Assembly (NCBI GenBank): GCA_004794785.1
Contig: SJOL01004250.1
Span: 54,585 to 118,584 of the forward strand
Direction: 5' to 3'
Length of the DNA stretch: 64,000 nt
DNA from: Opisthorchis felineus
Lineage: Eukaryota; Platyhelminthes; Trematoda; Opisthorchiida; Opisthorchiidae
In this document: in pieces, positions 47,601-59,646 of the stretch
How the letters are laid out: every line of letters starts with the position of its first letter
Numbering within the stretch: position 1 is the first letter of the stretch
Translations under genes and position numbers: made by a program
Notes under the pieces: generated by a model
Databases searched by the model: none
Told to the model about the DNA's origin: nothing
Seen by the model: only the letters and a program-made list of their open reading frames with translations

Positions 47601-49985
47601 CATACTAGCCCCGAAGTTAAGCAGCATCGTTCTGTCTAATTTTTCACCGGAATAGGCGAAGGGGGTGCCAAATAATCTGGACCTTGAATCTGTCAGCAAT
47701 GCTCCATCTGACCACTTGAACAAAGGAAATTTTACACACTCGATTACCTGATTCCGGCAAAAACCACATATAACAGAACAAAATACTGATGAAATGAAAC
47801 TGCCTGGGGGCGATAATTAACCAAGAATCCGGTATGACAATACCCTTCAGGAACCGTTCTAGTACAGACATTGTAGCCTTTGCGTCCGAAGTGATATTTG
47901 GCAACGTTTTATACCGGGTAATCAAGAACCGAGGGGATCCGGTTCATCGTTATCATGCCAAATTTCGCCCTGGATGACGCTCCTCTGTGAAAACAGCTTC
48001 ACCTTATTTCTTCCAGCGAATGATAATTGCCCTTCTTTTTTCATCTGAAAGCTAAATTCAGAAGGTATACCAGTCCCAGTGTTCAAAAATACCAAGTTTA
48101 GATCCGCGTTTGAAGTAAGAACAGCGTCAATACTTGTACGGATGAGTACAAGCCAATGGCAGGCCCTCGCCCAAGCTCACGACATTTAGCGTCTTTTGCA
48201 GGGCTGTTAAACTTTGCTCCTTTTGGTCACTCATGTTCCCTATGTGGTTCCCTACCTAGCTCTAACGTGGGGATTAAAGTAAGAGAAAATAACTTTTGGA
48301 AGGCTGGGGCACCGTGTACTAACCTGCGGCAACTATGGTACTAGCATGACCTCGACTCATTTGCCAAGATGGTCTACACATTGTGCGGGGCTCATTTGGA
48401 CGGAGTAAAAATGTGGCTCCCGTCTACAAAAGATATGAGAACTTCAATGATTACAGATCGATGATTTTGACACACCACTCAGATCTGACGGGAATAGTAA
48501 ACTGGTGGTTCGAAGGGCTTGCAAAGAAAAGCTTTTCAACTACGGTCGATGCACGTACCCCGGTAAGCAACGTATTTTACATGCCAGAGGATGATGTGCC
48601 TGAAGGAAATCTGTGGTGTGGTCAGATGCAGGGTGAAAACGTCCCTAGGCAGGGATCAGGAACGAGGTAAGTCAATGATCTGTAACGCTGATAGAAACGG
48701 TTGACTGCCTGTTCACTTAAAACACTTAACTGTTACGGCTTTAGCCTCTTCAAGAAAGCCTAACATGGCTAACTGGGTGAAGATTAGTTTTCAGTGCGTT
48801 GCTCGCCTCTCCTTGCTCTCTTCATCCTTAGTGAACGGGAACACTGCAGCCGGAACTAACCTGCTTTTGGCAAACGACCCATAAGTTAAGAAATAAACTA
48901 ATCTCAGCTTCATGCATCAAGACTGCGTTTTTTGGCAGGCGTAACAGTACGATTATTCAAACTCTTACTAAATACTTACACAACACTTGTCCGATATCCA
49001 GACTATTGTCGCAACTGACTTCTGGGACAGCTTACACTTCAGGTTCATTTTAACAATAGCATGAACGGAAGGTTCTTGCAAAATTTGTTCATAATGAGTA
49101 GGTGTCCAGGAGTTACAAACAAGACATATTTGCCGTTATTGTTCCTCTCAGGGCCATGAATGACAACTTATTGTGGTACGTAACTACCGCTTCTATCCGT
49201 TCACGAATTTTAGTGAAGTCTGTATGACAAGCGAGGGGATGCCCAGAGGATATAACTCAAGAATTCTGTAAATTGAAAATCAGTTTGTAAGCTGTCTTGT
49301 AAGTGTAGGCAGATCAGAACTGCCAAGGATATCACGCCATATAAAACTTATTTGGGCAAATTATGTGTGCTCAGCTGGATATGTGTAGTTCTCTCGCCTC
49401 TTGAACCTGCTGGGTAATAGGCGATCTTCTGCCATTTATTGTCAACGCCACATTTCGCAACCAGGACTGGCTCACTTTACGATACCCTTTCTCCGAAGGA
49501 TGTAAAAAATAAGATGAAACTGATGATAATTTAGAAGGTTAATATGAATGGGCAAAACTGGAAGAAAAGAATACTGGATCCTGAAATTCATCCATTCTGA
49601 AAACTAAGAAAGGTTCCTTTGTCACTCAAAATTCCAACCTCTTGCTCAGTAAACAGCACACCTTTGGGAGATCATGATATCAAGTACGTTTAAATTCAGC
49701 CAACATCGGATGATGACTGTTCTTATTCATCAACCAGAAACAACACTTCAAGTGAGATAGAACTGATTGGAATTTTCTAGGATCAACGGAGGTGCCCGAA
49801 TATTCGCGGGAATTTTGTTGCCGCATTATTCAGGTGAACGGAGGGACTATGTGTTTCAACTATTCTTCAAAAGCCAATAAACCAACCCCTTCCAACTGCC
49901 TACCAGAAGCGAGTGAGTTTTCACCAAAAGGTCAGTAATATGTGAATGAGTTTCTAACCAAATTCGGTTTTTTAGACTGCTCTCA
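44641..49985. other. Intergenic, nothing recognised
   Basis: Overlapping short frames on both strands at 46535-46958 and 47523-47925 show no family similarity. No repeat identified. Confidence 0.4.
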
Positions 49986-49988
49986 GAG

Positions 49989-50405
49989 GCCGTGGTGTGA
50001 CGGTTTGTGCGCCTCCGTGACCCATTGAATTGTACTGGGTGGTGTCCGCGCGGCACTCACAGAGTCTATTACACCAGGTTGATCAATGGTCTGACGAGGT
50101 CTGACGAACACAGCCTCCTGGTCCTCCAGGTGGAGGTTGGAACATGTGCGGTGACCTGTTCTTCAACAAGGGGATGCACTGGCATATCCCGCCAAACACC
50201 GCTGCATTGCGGTCAGGTGTTTGGACCAACGACTTTGGTCGAGTACCCTAATCATCCTCCTGCCCAGATCTGGGACCCTTGCACTACCTCAACCCGCGCA
50301 AAACAATTATTCCTACAAATAAAAATACTGTCATACCACATTGGCCGTCGCGTGATGACATCACCCAGGTCGCCTTACAAACGGCAGCAAAGCACCGGTG
50401 TTTGA
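49989..50405 (+). mobile_element. RTE-family 5'-end fragment (second copy)
   Basis: It matches the first ~420 bp of the RTE leader from about 22621. Shared blocks include CCGTGGTGTGACGGTTTG, GTGACCCATTGA, CTCCTGG..CTCCAGG, CCTAATC.TCCTCCTG and CATACCACATTGGCCGTCGC. Divergence is marked, roughly one base in six by eye. No endonuclease or RT sequence follows, so this is only the 5' end. The leader is open here in two frames, as an incidental result. Confidence 0.8.
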
Positions 50406-50884
50406 ACACTGAACTGTGCTATCAGTGGTGGGAATGTCGTTCTGAGGGGGCGAAGTTATCATTCACTTCCAGCAAGTGAGATCAGAAAAGCTAATCTGCG
50501 TTGTCTTAAAAGTTTTCAAGGTGTATGTAGACCAATCTGGTGACACTGTAGTTACATGTGTATGGTTTATGTGCCCATTTTAAAACAATTTATCCGAGGA
50601 TGTTCAAACGCATTGTATCCTGGTAAAAGTAACCAATCAAAAGTTCTAAACCCGGAAGGAAACTATTCGGAAAACAGTGCTGACTATCCCTATGCATCCA
50701 GTGTTCAATGGTTCGTATACATGAAGGTGAGTTATCGACAAATGGTCTCCGACCCAAGCGCTGCGGAGGTTAGTCCCGATGCAGTGGTAAGCTGAAAAAG
50801 TGGTTCAGCAGACCTAAACAATACTTTGAAAATCTTGGTCTCAAAGCTACGGTCTCTGTCATTGAAAACAAGAGAGTCACTACC
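50406..50884. other. Short spacer between the RTE fragment and the Gypsy element
   Basis: Nothing recognised. Confidence 0.4.
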
Positions 50885-51016
50885 TGTGTAAAGGTGGATA
50901 CTACTGATGCGAATAGTCTATGGTTTGGTGTCCAAGCCCCACCCCAGCACCTGGTGGAAGGTGAAGTTTATCACGGAAATTGTGGAACTGCTTCGCAGTG
51001 TTCGTTTACTATTGTG
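50885..51016 (+). repeat. 5' terminal repeat of the Gypsy element
   Basis: It pairs with 54537-54676: shared blocks include TACTACTGATG, AGTCTATGGTTT, TGTCCAAGCCCC, GGAAGGTGAAGTTTAT and GTTCGTTTACTATTGTG. Copies differ by about one base in eight. Similarity stops abruptly near 51015, where gag begins almost at once. Either the LTR is very short or a deletion fused a partial LTR to mid-gag. Confidence 0.75.
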
Positions 51017-51025
51017 TAATAATCA

Positions 51026-51396
51026 TTGGGACCGGGATGCGACCCGACCGAGTTCTTCTCCAGTCTGCAGCAGTGGTTGGATCCTGCGTTGCAGGGAGTG
51101 GAAGGAGTGTCGCGCCACCATTTGCTGTCTGACCAGTTCGTCAAAGGTGTTCATCCAGCGATTGGTGCCCACGTGCGATTGGCGAGAGCAACTAGCCAGC
51201 TGAGTGAGGAAGAACTGGTGCATCTGGCACGGGAATCGGCCGAGGCGCCACTGGCCACGTTGCAGTCGCAGGAGAAGAGGGATGGTTCACCAGTGGAGGA
51301 CCCGCGGACCAAAGTGGACAGACAGAATCGCCGAGGCACGCTCGAACGAACCGATGCTACAACTGTGGCATGCCTTGCCACTGGAAGAATCATTGT
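51026..51396 (+). pseudogene. Gypsy gag remnant with CCHC zinc knuckle
   Basis: The open frame starting at 51026 encodes the C-terminal part of a capsid-like protein (FFSSLQQWLDP, then LLSDQFVKGVHPAIG). A frameshift precedes the zinc knuckle CYNCGMPCHWKNHC (51355-51396), a perfect C-x2-C-x4-H-x4-C nucleic-acid-binding motif. The N-terminal half of gag and an obvious primer-binding site are missing. Confidence 0.75.
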
Positions 51397-51489
51397 CGCC
51401 ATACTCCATCCCCTTTGGATTACTCCTCTTTTCCCGGGTGGGTTGCGATTAGTGCTGTGACACAGGCTATGATACAGGACGTTATCGAG

Positions 51490-52799
51490 ATATACGGGAA
51501 GACGGAACTGTGCCTAACTGATACAGCAGCCGGGGTGTAACAAAGGCAGAGAGGGAACGAAGCTGAATGCAAACCGTGCGCGCTAGCCGTGAAGGCAGTG
51601 GGTGGATACCGACTGAAAATTGACAGATTGTCAATGCACTCAGTGCGCCTAAGCGACAGATCGGCGCAGCACGAGTTACTGATCAGCTCGAACATAGAGA
51701 TTACAATTTTGGGAGCAGATTTTCTCAAGAGCTCAGAATTCATGGTTGACCTAAAGCGGGGAAAACAGGTGACAAAGTATGGCTCAGTCAAGCCTCAAGG
51801 TCACCAAGGCATTTCCGTGAGCGAACTGCACGTCCGAAAGCTTCCGTCTTGTAGTATGCCGTCAGTACATTCCGTGGTCGAGGAATGCTCCGAACTGTCC
51901 ACATGCGATGCTCGTGGATTGAACACGAAATCCCCCTCTTGCCTAAACGCATTCGACTTTACGGCACCCGTCAGCTACCGCTCAATCTACAGGAGAAGGT
52001 CCATAAACAGGTTCAAGGGATGTTGGAAAATCGCATAATCAAGGAAAACAACAGTGGGTACAACTCCCCGGTTGTGCTTGTAGAGAAGGCGAACGAGAAA
52101 TACCGATTTTGCGTGGATTTCCGGCGTTTGGATGAACTGACCGTAAATCGGGTTGTAGCTGTCCCTTCGGTTGCGAAGATTTTCGATTCGCTCCAGCGAT
52201 CCCGATATTCCCCGGTGTTTGACTTGCATTCCGGATACTGGCAACTATCTATTAAGTCAGAGGAGTGGGAGAAAACGGTGTTCACGGTTGGGGACACCCA
52301 ATATAAATTTAGACGGATGCCGTTTGGTTTGTCGGGGGTACCATTCACATTCCGGCGCTTGATACTTCGTTTAACGAAGGGACTACAGAATGCTGCCGTG
52401 TACGGAGACGACGTCGCTGTGTACAGCGATTCGGAACCAGAGGATGCAGTTCACTTGAAAGCGATGTTGAAGCGTATTCGGGAGGTTGGCCTGCGGGTAA
52501 ACGAAGCCAAGACACAACTTGCTCGATGTTCGGAGACACTGCTCGGGCATGAAGTGGGTCATGGAGAGGTTAGCTCACTGCCAGAAAAACTGGCAAAGAT
52601 CCATGACTGTGCAGTCTCCAATTCAAATCGGTCCCTACGGCAGTTTCTCGGACGAGCAGCATACTACAGCGGGTTTGTCAAGAATTTCAACACGGTTGCT
52701 GTTCCACTGTACAACTTGCTGCAACGAAACCGGAAGTCCGAATGGACGAGGCAAGCGCATGAGGCTTTCGAACGTGTCAAAGCGTGGATGCTGGATTAG
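51490..52799 (+). pseudogene. Gypsy protease and reverse transcriptase remnant
   Basis: The protease active site reads DTA (51520-51528), where aspartic proteases have DTG or DSG, and a stop follows at 51538. Protease flap and C-terminal parts are in the frame from 51589 (ILGADFL). The RT is in one open frame to TAG at 52797-52799. Visible motifs are the LPLNLQEKVHKQVQGMLE lead-in, KYRFCVDFRRLDELT, VFDLHSGYWQL, FRRMPFGLSGVPFTF and the catalytic YGDD (52401-52412). The RT is the best preserved part of the element. Confidence 0.85.
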
Positions 52800-53270
52800 C
52801 AACTGACCCTCAAACTGCCCAAGGTGGGCGAGGTGTTTACTGTTACAGCGGATGCTAGTGACCACGGTATCGGTGCAGTCCTAAAGCAGAGGGATGGGGT
52901 CATCGAATATGCCGTTCGTGCCCGGAATAACGCCGAGCAGAAGCACTCAAACATAGAGAACGAATATGTAGCGATCGTCTGTGCCATGAATAACGGGAGG
53001 CCATACTTGCTGGGACAAAGATTTCACTTCGAGACCGATCACAAACCCCTTGAGAGGAACACCAGAGATCCTTGCAGAAAGCTAGCGCACTGGGCACTTC
53101 GGTTACAAGAGTACGACTTCACGTTCCGGCACGTGCCAGGGAAGGAGAACCACTTGGCTGATTGGTTGTCAAGACCAGAAACTGGAGATGAGGCCCTGAA
53201 GATCATGATCGGCGCCAATAGCCTCGTCGCCGAACTGAATCCTGGAAGGCTGGTGCAACTACAGAGGTAG
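52800..53270 (+). pseudogene. Gypsy RNase H domain
   Basis: It continues the RT frame after the TAG at 52797. It has VTADASDHGIGAVLKQ (first catalytic Asp), NIENEYVAIVCAM (Glu), FHFETDHKPLERN (Asp) and the tail FRHVPGKENHLADWLSR with the last Asp. All four RNase H carboxylates are present. It ends with TAG at 53268-53270. Confidence 0.85.
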
Positions 53271-53389
53271 GATCCAGTGTTACGGAAGGTTGCAGCCTCC
53301 TTGTTGGACGGAGGGAGTATTGACAGCGCAGGGGTAGAGAGACAGAACTGGAGACGTTCCAGAATCACTTCGATCGGCTTAGCCTGAGT

Positions 53390-54021
53390 GAAGCTGGCAT
53401 AATCTCCTGGAATGCCACTGATTCGGATGTTATGCTTCCCGTGATACCTCGCGTCTTGAGGTGGAAGCTAATCGTCGAATTCCACGAGATGGCACACACA
53501 GGGTGCACAAAGACGTACGACTTACTTCGGCAGAAGGCCTACTGGCCAGGGATGAGAAGTGAGGTAATGGATCATGTGGTAGCCTGTAAGCGGTGCCAAC
53601 TGATGAAAGGAGATACGACAGGGGCAACTCACCCCACGGAACCTAGTCCTGTATCAGATATCGGCGAGTTATGGTCCGTTGGCTTCATAGGCCGTTTCCG
53701 GTGACAGCCAGTGGAAATCAATATATCGTAATAATGACAGAACACCTGTAGCGGTGGGTCGAGGTGGCAGCCATACCAAATCAGTGGGCAACGACGATTA
53801 GTGGAGCGGTAATGCACCACATCGTAGCCAACCATGGGGTACCAAAAATGACCCTGACGGATCAGGGGCCTTGCTTCGAGAGCGAAGAGTTTAGGAGTTG
53901 CTTGGAGAAGCTGTGCATCAAGTGGCTAAGGACGGCACCCTACCACCCGCAAACAAACGGCCGAACCGAACACAATAATCGAACGATTAAGGAGTGGCTG
54001 GCGGCCAAAGGAGGGGACTGA
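53390..54021 (+). pseudogene. Gypsy integrase remnant
   Basis: The HHCC finger is recognisable (EFHEMAHTGC..., then VACKRCQLMKG). The core begins near 53670, but the position of the first catalytic Asp reads GLY (GGC at 53681-53683, context W-S-V-G-F-I-G). A frameshift near 53690-53705 and a TAG in the next frame follow. The second Asp (TLTDQGPCFES) and the Glu (YHPQTNGRTEHNNRTI) remain. This integrase would not be active. Downstream to 54536 is degraded pol tail. Confidence 0.8.
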
Positions 54022-54536
54022 GAAGTGAACTTGCTGACGGTGTTGTTAGCACATTGTGTGTCGATCCAGCCAACTACAGGAAAGTCCTCATTCATGCTGG
54101 TGTACGGTCTACATCCACGCCTTCCAATTAATCAGGAGATTTGGCTGTGACCGACAACACGCCTGCCTCCGGAGGAGCTAGGAGAGGAAAGGAGGAGAGC
54201 TCGAAAAAACTTAACAGCCCTTCAGGAAAGGACTGGACAGAAAACGGCAGGTAGGAAGGCACGACTATTCCCCATTGGCTCGAAGGCAAATGGAAGGATC
54301 ATCAGAATCCTGGAAGGTATGGACTGGGGTCGCGGAAGTTGGGCAGTCGGTGGCAAGGCCCGGTTGTCGTTACCGACCGTCGAGGACGGTCAAGGATCGA
54401 AAAGAGTAATCGGTACCCAGCTTCGGAAGTGGCAAGATACGCCCAAAGAGGTACCAACTAGACCAGATGCTGAGGCCGACCTGACGGAGGCAAATGGAAC
54501 ATCGGTGGCACGCACGCAACCTTTGAACGGAAATGG

Positions 54537-54676
54537 TGTATAACGGTGGGTACTACTGATGAAGCATGCGACTAGTCTATGGTTTAATGTCCAAGCCCCG
54601 CCCCCGCATCTGATGGAAGGTGAAGTTTATTACGGGAATTGTGGAACTGCTTTGCAGTGTTCGTTTACTATTGTGC
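54537..54676 (+). repeat. 3' terminal repeat of the Gypsy element
   Basis: It is the partner of 50885-51016. The DNA after it keeps an LTR-like character, with AATAAA at 54802-54809 and a CTCCGCAGCGGAG inverted repeat, so the true LTR may extend to about 54900. In that case the 5' copy has lost this part. Confidence 0.7.
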
Positions 54677-54679
54677 AGT

Positions 54680-57600
54680 GGTCAACGAATACCCAGAAAA
54701 GCTCAATTGGACGCGTGAGAATGTTCAGTTTTTAAAGACCATGTGCATAGGAGATGTTTACTTTCCTGTCTAAAGGCTTGCAACTGCGTAGTTCGTGTTT
54801 GCTAATAAATGACTCCGCAGCGGAGGGCTTTCCTCCTTCCACCGGTAGGTAGCAACAATCTAGGATATTCGCGGGTTTGGCGTACCTACTCGTGGACGAG
54901 CAGAGTAAATTGAAAGGCTGTTTGCCAAGTGCGACTTGTGTTGTGGTTCATAATTTTGGAAGTCGATGCAGACATCATGCGTAGCGCTTGGACAAGCACA
55001 CTATCGCTGGACACATGGTACGGTTTGAACGTGATCGTGAACCTAACTTTCCTTGGTATTTACTGTTCAGTGAGACATTCGCTATACTAAAGTTCAGAAG
55101 GAAACTTAAAAGTTATACTTTACCGTCAATCGATCATTCTGTGGTGTCAACTTCCGCATGGTTTCCAGCATTATAATGCGCATACAATGTGCTTGATTTC
55201 GTATATTCTTATCAATCCACCTGTATGGCTGGAAAGCTGACTGATCTCTTATGCTGGCACTAAATAGCCTGAAGTACTGGATCCTTTCATTCCCAGAGAC
55301 TAGTCAGCAAAGAAAGTCAGAAGTCGAATTTCAGCGGTTTCCGGAGCGACAAAATCAAATTGCCTCATTTATCTGCGGCGATTTCTCGTTCACAGGTGCC
55401 AGATAGCCAGAACGAGGCACCAGTAATTGGATAACCCAAGGTTAAGCAGCAGCCGATAAGCTTAAGAGTGCACTCAAAGTTAACACAAATTCAGTAAGCT
55501 GGTTGCCGAACTGCAGATAATCTGAAAGCATTTGACAAAATGGTTACCCAGAGCAGTTACTATGGCGAAACTCGTACCAATACCCACTGGCAAAAGAAAG
55601 GATTCCAAAAGTCGACCAAACTCTTATATAGATTAGTCGTCATGGCTTCAGAGAGAGTAACTTACTCAAGCCCGCACTGAGGGTCTCACCTCGATCAGTT
55701 ATGAAACGTTTGCAATTCAGCTGTCAAACTCGGTGAACAGATCAGCAACCAATCAACAAATCAACCCCTCGTCTGATCATCTGCCTGAGGCCAATGTTTA
55801 ATCCAGCACTGCTGGTGATACATTTCAGCAATGACCGGCTGCCCAATAAGAATCTCAAGGACGAAGTATAGTCTGAAGAATCGTCTATAGTTGCATGTTC
55901 TTTTGTTCGCAGGCACTCCGCAAGCTATCTGGGTTCAACGGTTCGGCACTTAGCTCACAGAGAATCCAGGAGCCTCTGTTAATTTGTCAAGACACTGGAG
56001 CAGACAGTCGCAGTCGCCAGTCATCTGACCGATACCAGTATAATCTGACGAGTAACGGAAATTTGTCAAACGCTATTCGTAAACGTATCCTCGGAAATGT
56101 TGAAGCGACTGACATCCGGATAGATGAGACCTCTCTTTGCCAGTAAAACAGGCGCGTGAAAGCTTTTACTTTTCCCTGGCTCGTTGACCAAACTTCCACG
56201 ACACCGATTAGATAGCGCCCCGCCTCTATAGTACGGTAATATTTCAGCCTGAGTTTTCATTTTATTTCTGTAGGAAGCTAATGGAAATTGTTTGTTCCAG
56301 TTTACTAGAATGGGAACATTTAATAGTCATCGTCAATTTTGGCGCTTTAACACCTAGTCAAGCACAGTTTTGCTGAAGTTGCTACGATTATATCAACCAG
56401 GCATTGGGTGCTCAAAAATTCAACTATGGACACATCAGTTAAAATAAGTGACCCCCATATCAGGAGAATGAACTAAGGATCCTTGTCCATGAGAAACTTC
56501 AGGATCGTTACGCAAGTAACATTCCGCTTAACTTGCGCTGGCCTTCTGTTCCTCAAATTGCATTTAAGCTCTTACTTGTTCTCATTAAGACAACAACGTG
56601 TTGGTATGCACTATACTTATTTCACCTGATAAAGTCTCTCGGAGGCCTTTATACCCACTTCGCAGTGTTCCTATGTATGCAAATAAGTTGACTTTCATTA
56701 GCACTTGTTGACCTTAGTTGAAGTGACAATCCTAAAAGTACCCCCATGTGGAGTGTAAGAAAATGAACTTTTGCCTTTTACCCACGGACCAAGTGCACAA
56801 CTTAGCAAGATGGAGATGACAACTAGTTTCAAAATATCCATACGGGATCGAACCTGAGTCATACAAATCAAAGCCAACGATTTCATCATTTAGGTTACCC
56901 GGATTTAGAGAGTACTTCTAGATAAAGTGGTAGTGCTCAACGTATCAATGCAAATTAAGCATACAGCGTAACTGAATTGGATTTGGAACTGAAATTTCCC
57001 CCTTCCAAGAATAAACCTCGACGAAAATCAGAGAGCAGTCGTAACAAATGGAGAAGACCACTCAGCCAGATTTTAACCCCCAAAGATCATGCACAGATTT
57101 TATCGGCTTAAATAATCATTGGAAGCCAGCTTCGGTTTTATGCTCATACCTCACAGAATCCAAGGTTCGCCACCTACGACAGCACATCCCAACTTACCTG
57201 TGACGTAATCTATCCTAGCTCAGGCAACCCCATGGAGTAAAACTCTACTCCAAATGGTGGAATGATAAAAAGTAGAAGTACGTGAGCCAGTTCATTTTAT
57301 CGCATTACTTCTTGGCTCTCCGCTCAATATTCTGCCTAGCTGAAGTCTGTTTGCTTCAGCACTGTTGAATAAACGTACTTAGAACAAGGCTAGATTGAGT
57401 TCACGTCTTTTAAATCTTCAGTGATAAAAATTAGTCGTCCTTTTACCCGACTACTTACAGGAGGTAAAGGTGGAGTTTTGTGCTCAACGTTAGAAGTGCG
57501 AGTATTCTTCAGTGCATCGCTGAGACTGGTAGGTTAGTGCGGTCGGTTAAGACAATCATTTGTCCGTTTGAACCTAATTTACTGCACCACCACAAGAATT

Positions 57601-59640
57601 GGAGCTGAATCAAGCAAAGGTCAGCACATTAAGTCATACCATCATAGAAGAGGGAGGATACAAAAGGAATCCGAACAACAGATGTTGTACTGTTTGTTCC
57701 AACAACAGATGAAAAATCCTGGATCCCGTTAGTCCGTGGTTTGACCAGCTAGCATAAAATTACACTTTAGATACACTGAAACTTTTGTCATAAATGGGTT
57801 TGATGTGAGGCTTCCAGGTAGCAACAGGGGATAGATTGCATGAAATGAGGAATATTAGCAACCCTGACGGTGTCTGTGCAAGGCGATGAGTGTAAAAAAT
57901 TTCCCATCGAGTTTTTGTCGGTTTTAGGCTGTTTTCAAAGCCGTATGCGGCTTATATACGCCTAAAAGATGAATACATTTATACCGACTGTAGAAAACCA
58001 AGAGCGGTGCACAAAAAATTCTGGTTTTCACTCGCTTCTGACTTGACAGTCAGTTGAAGGAACCCGTTCTGTAACTGCGTGAGAGTTTTCAGACTTTAAT
58101 CAATCGTTTTTCTCCGGGGTACAGCATTCACTTCATATTCGAGCTTGCTTATGCTGCTTCCCTGAGATTTTGCGGGTAAAGCATCGATAAAATAAGACAT
58201 CATTTGCACCTGTGGTGTAAAATAACACTCTGGACCGGGTTAAGATACCTAGAAATGTATACCTTCGACAGAGCTAAATATTTATTACGTCCTGGTAGAT
58301 GATAACCATCATAAACCCACTGATGGAGGCGCGATTAACGTGTCCCGAAATCGGAATCGAATTTCGCATTGTTTCGAACATCCATCATACCATTAAAATT
58401 CATTCACGGGTCAGTGTGCCTGATGAACTCTTTGTTTGAGACAGTCTTCCTGGTTTGTAGTTAGCTTGAAAAGCTGCAAAAACGATGAGGAAAAAGTGGG
58501 GTCATGGAAACGTCTTACTCCAAATGCACCAAACCGAATGACTGCAAGAATTTTCTAATTCATTTGCTAGCAGACTGGTAAAAACACACTGGCTATTGTG
58601 TAAAAAACCTCAGCAAACAATGGCGGATTGATTCGTCTTGATCAAACATTTACAGCCTGCCTGGGTAATATACAGACAGAGATAAACAAACAGAACCTTC
58701 GGTATGCATTACAAAGAGTTTTTAAGGTCTCATGAAGTCGTGGATATGCAAACGATTGACCGACCGAAACCTCAATAACAGAAAGGTAACAGTTACTGAT
58801 ATGTCTAACTTTATGAGTTTTATATAGAGTAGCCCCTGTTACTTGTGGAATGTGGTGGAAGCTGGTCTAGATAGACAGGATTTCCGAAGCAAAAATACTG
58901 CAAAGTTAGCCACAAGCATACAGGATACGAAGCATAGGGTTGATCAAATAGTTACTGTTGGCGTTATCTTCGCACGTTTTTGCCTTTGTTCCTGTAGGTT
59001 TTAAGACGGTCCTATCGCGGGTGAAAACAAGGCAAAACATTATTCCTTGTAACTCGACTATCCTCCGGGATTGTGTGTTACAAAAGATGAAAAACGCTTG
59101 TCGTGTTGGTTGGGCCTGTGCACTGCAATAAATTTAACAGCCATACTGATCAGGAATTCGCTTCTTCATCAGGAAAGTCAGTGGTTCACAGACAATTCAA
59201 AAATCATATTATGAGGCAGACATCGGTTAGAGTCGCGTTATTTACTATGAGGACGGTAAGTGTTTAATCCGAGCAAGCAGCTGTACGAACTACGGTCGAA
59301 ATACAAGACAAGAATCCGTTAAGGCAGAAATCCTCCCCGCTACACATAGATGTTTAGAAGACAAACTAAACTCCCTAAACTAGCACCTACAAGGTAGTTC
59401 GACTTTACAGAGTCAATTAGGTCACATGTTTAGCCGTAGGCTCAGACAGCTTCCTCCAAAAAATCCTGCCACCCGATGTCATGTGAGCCACACCGTTATG
59501 ACATACGCTCAAGATGGAATACATAAATTCAACCCACATTTACAGTATGGACAGCTGAAAACTGGATCGATCCTTAAAACTAAAAATCAACAATAAGGCA
59601 GCTTGTGAAAGCAGAAGAATCACCCAGGAACCTGAACTCG
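54680..59640. other. Intergenic; possible LTR remainder at the start, otherwise nothing recognised
   Basis: Short frames only. At 57525-57585 there is a weak tRNA-like arrangement, and at 59150-59175 a TTCCTGATGAAGAAGCGAAT reading on the minus strand that superficially resembles a hammerhead core. Confidence 0.4.
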
Positions 59641-59646
59641 GGTCTT

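Larger units (their letters stand above)
50885..54676 (+). mobile_element. Ty3/Gypsy LTR retrotransposon, decayed
   Basis: Two direct terminal repeats of about 130-140 bp enclose remnants in the Gypsy order gag, protease, reverse transcriptase, RNase H, integrase. Integrase after RNase H distinguishes Ty3/Gypsy from Copia. The internal region is only about 3.5 kb; intact relatives are usually 4-5 kb, and the missing part is mainly the N-terminal half of gag. The element is more GC-rich than its surroundings. Confidence 0.85.

Noticed and set aside
50007..50479. 132- and 66-codon frames as a gene
   Set aside because: They lie in the RTE leader fragment, whose counterpart at 22.6-23.0 kb is non-coding leader.
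57520..57590. tRNA-like sequence as a tRNA gene or SINE head
   Set aside because: The A and B boxes are weak, no cloverleaf could be drawn by eye, and no SINE body follows.
59150..59175. Minus-strand CCTGATGAAGAAGCGAAT resembling a hammerhead core
   Set aside because: There is no room for a stem II, the second core strand is GAAT rather than GAAA, and no stem I partner was found.
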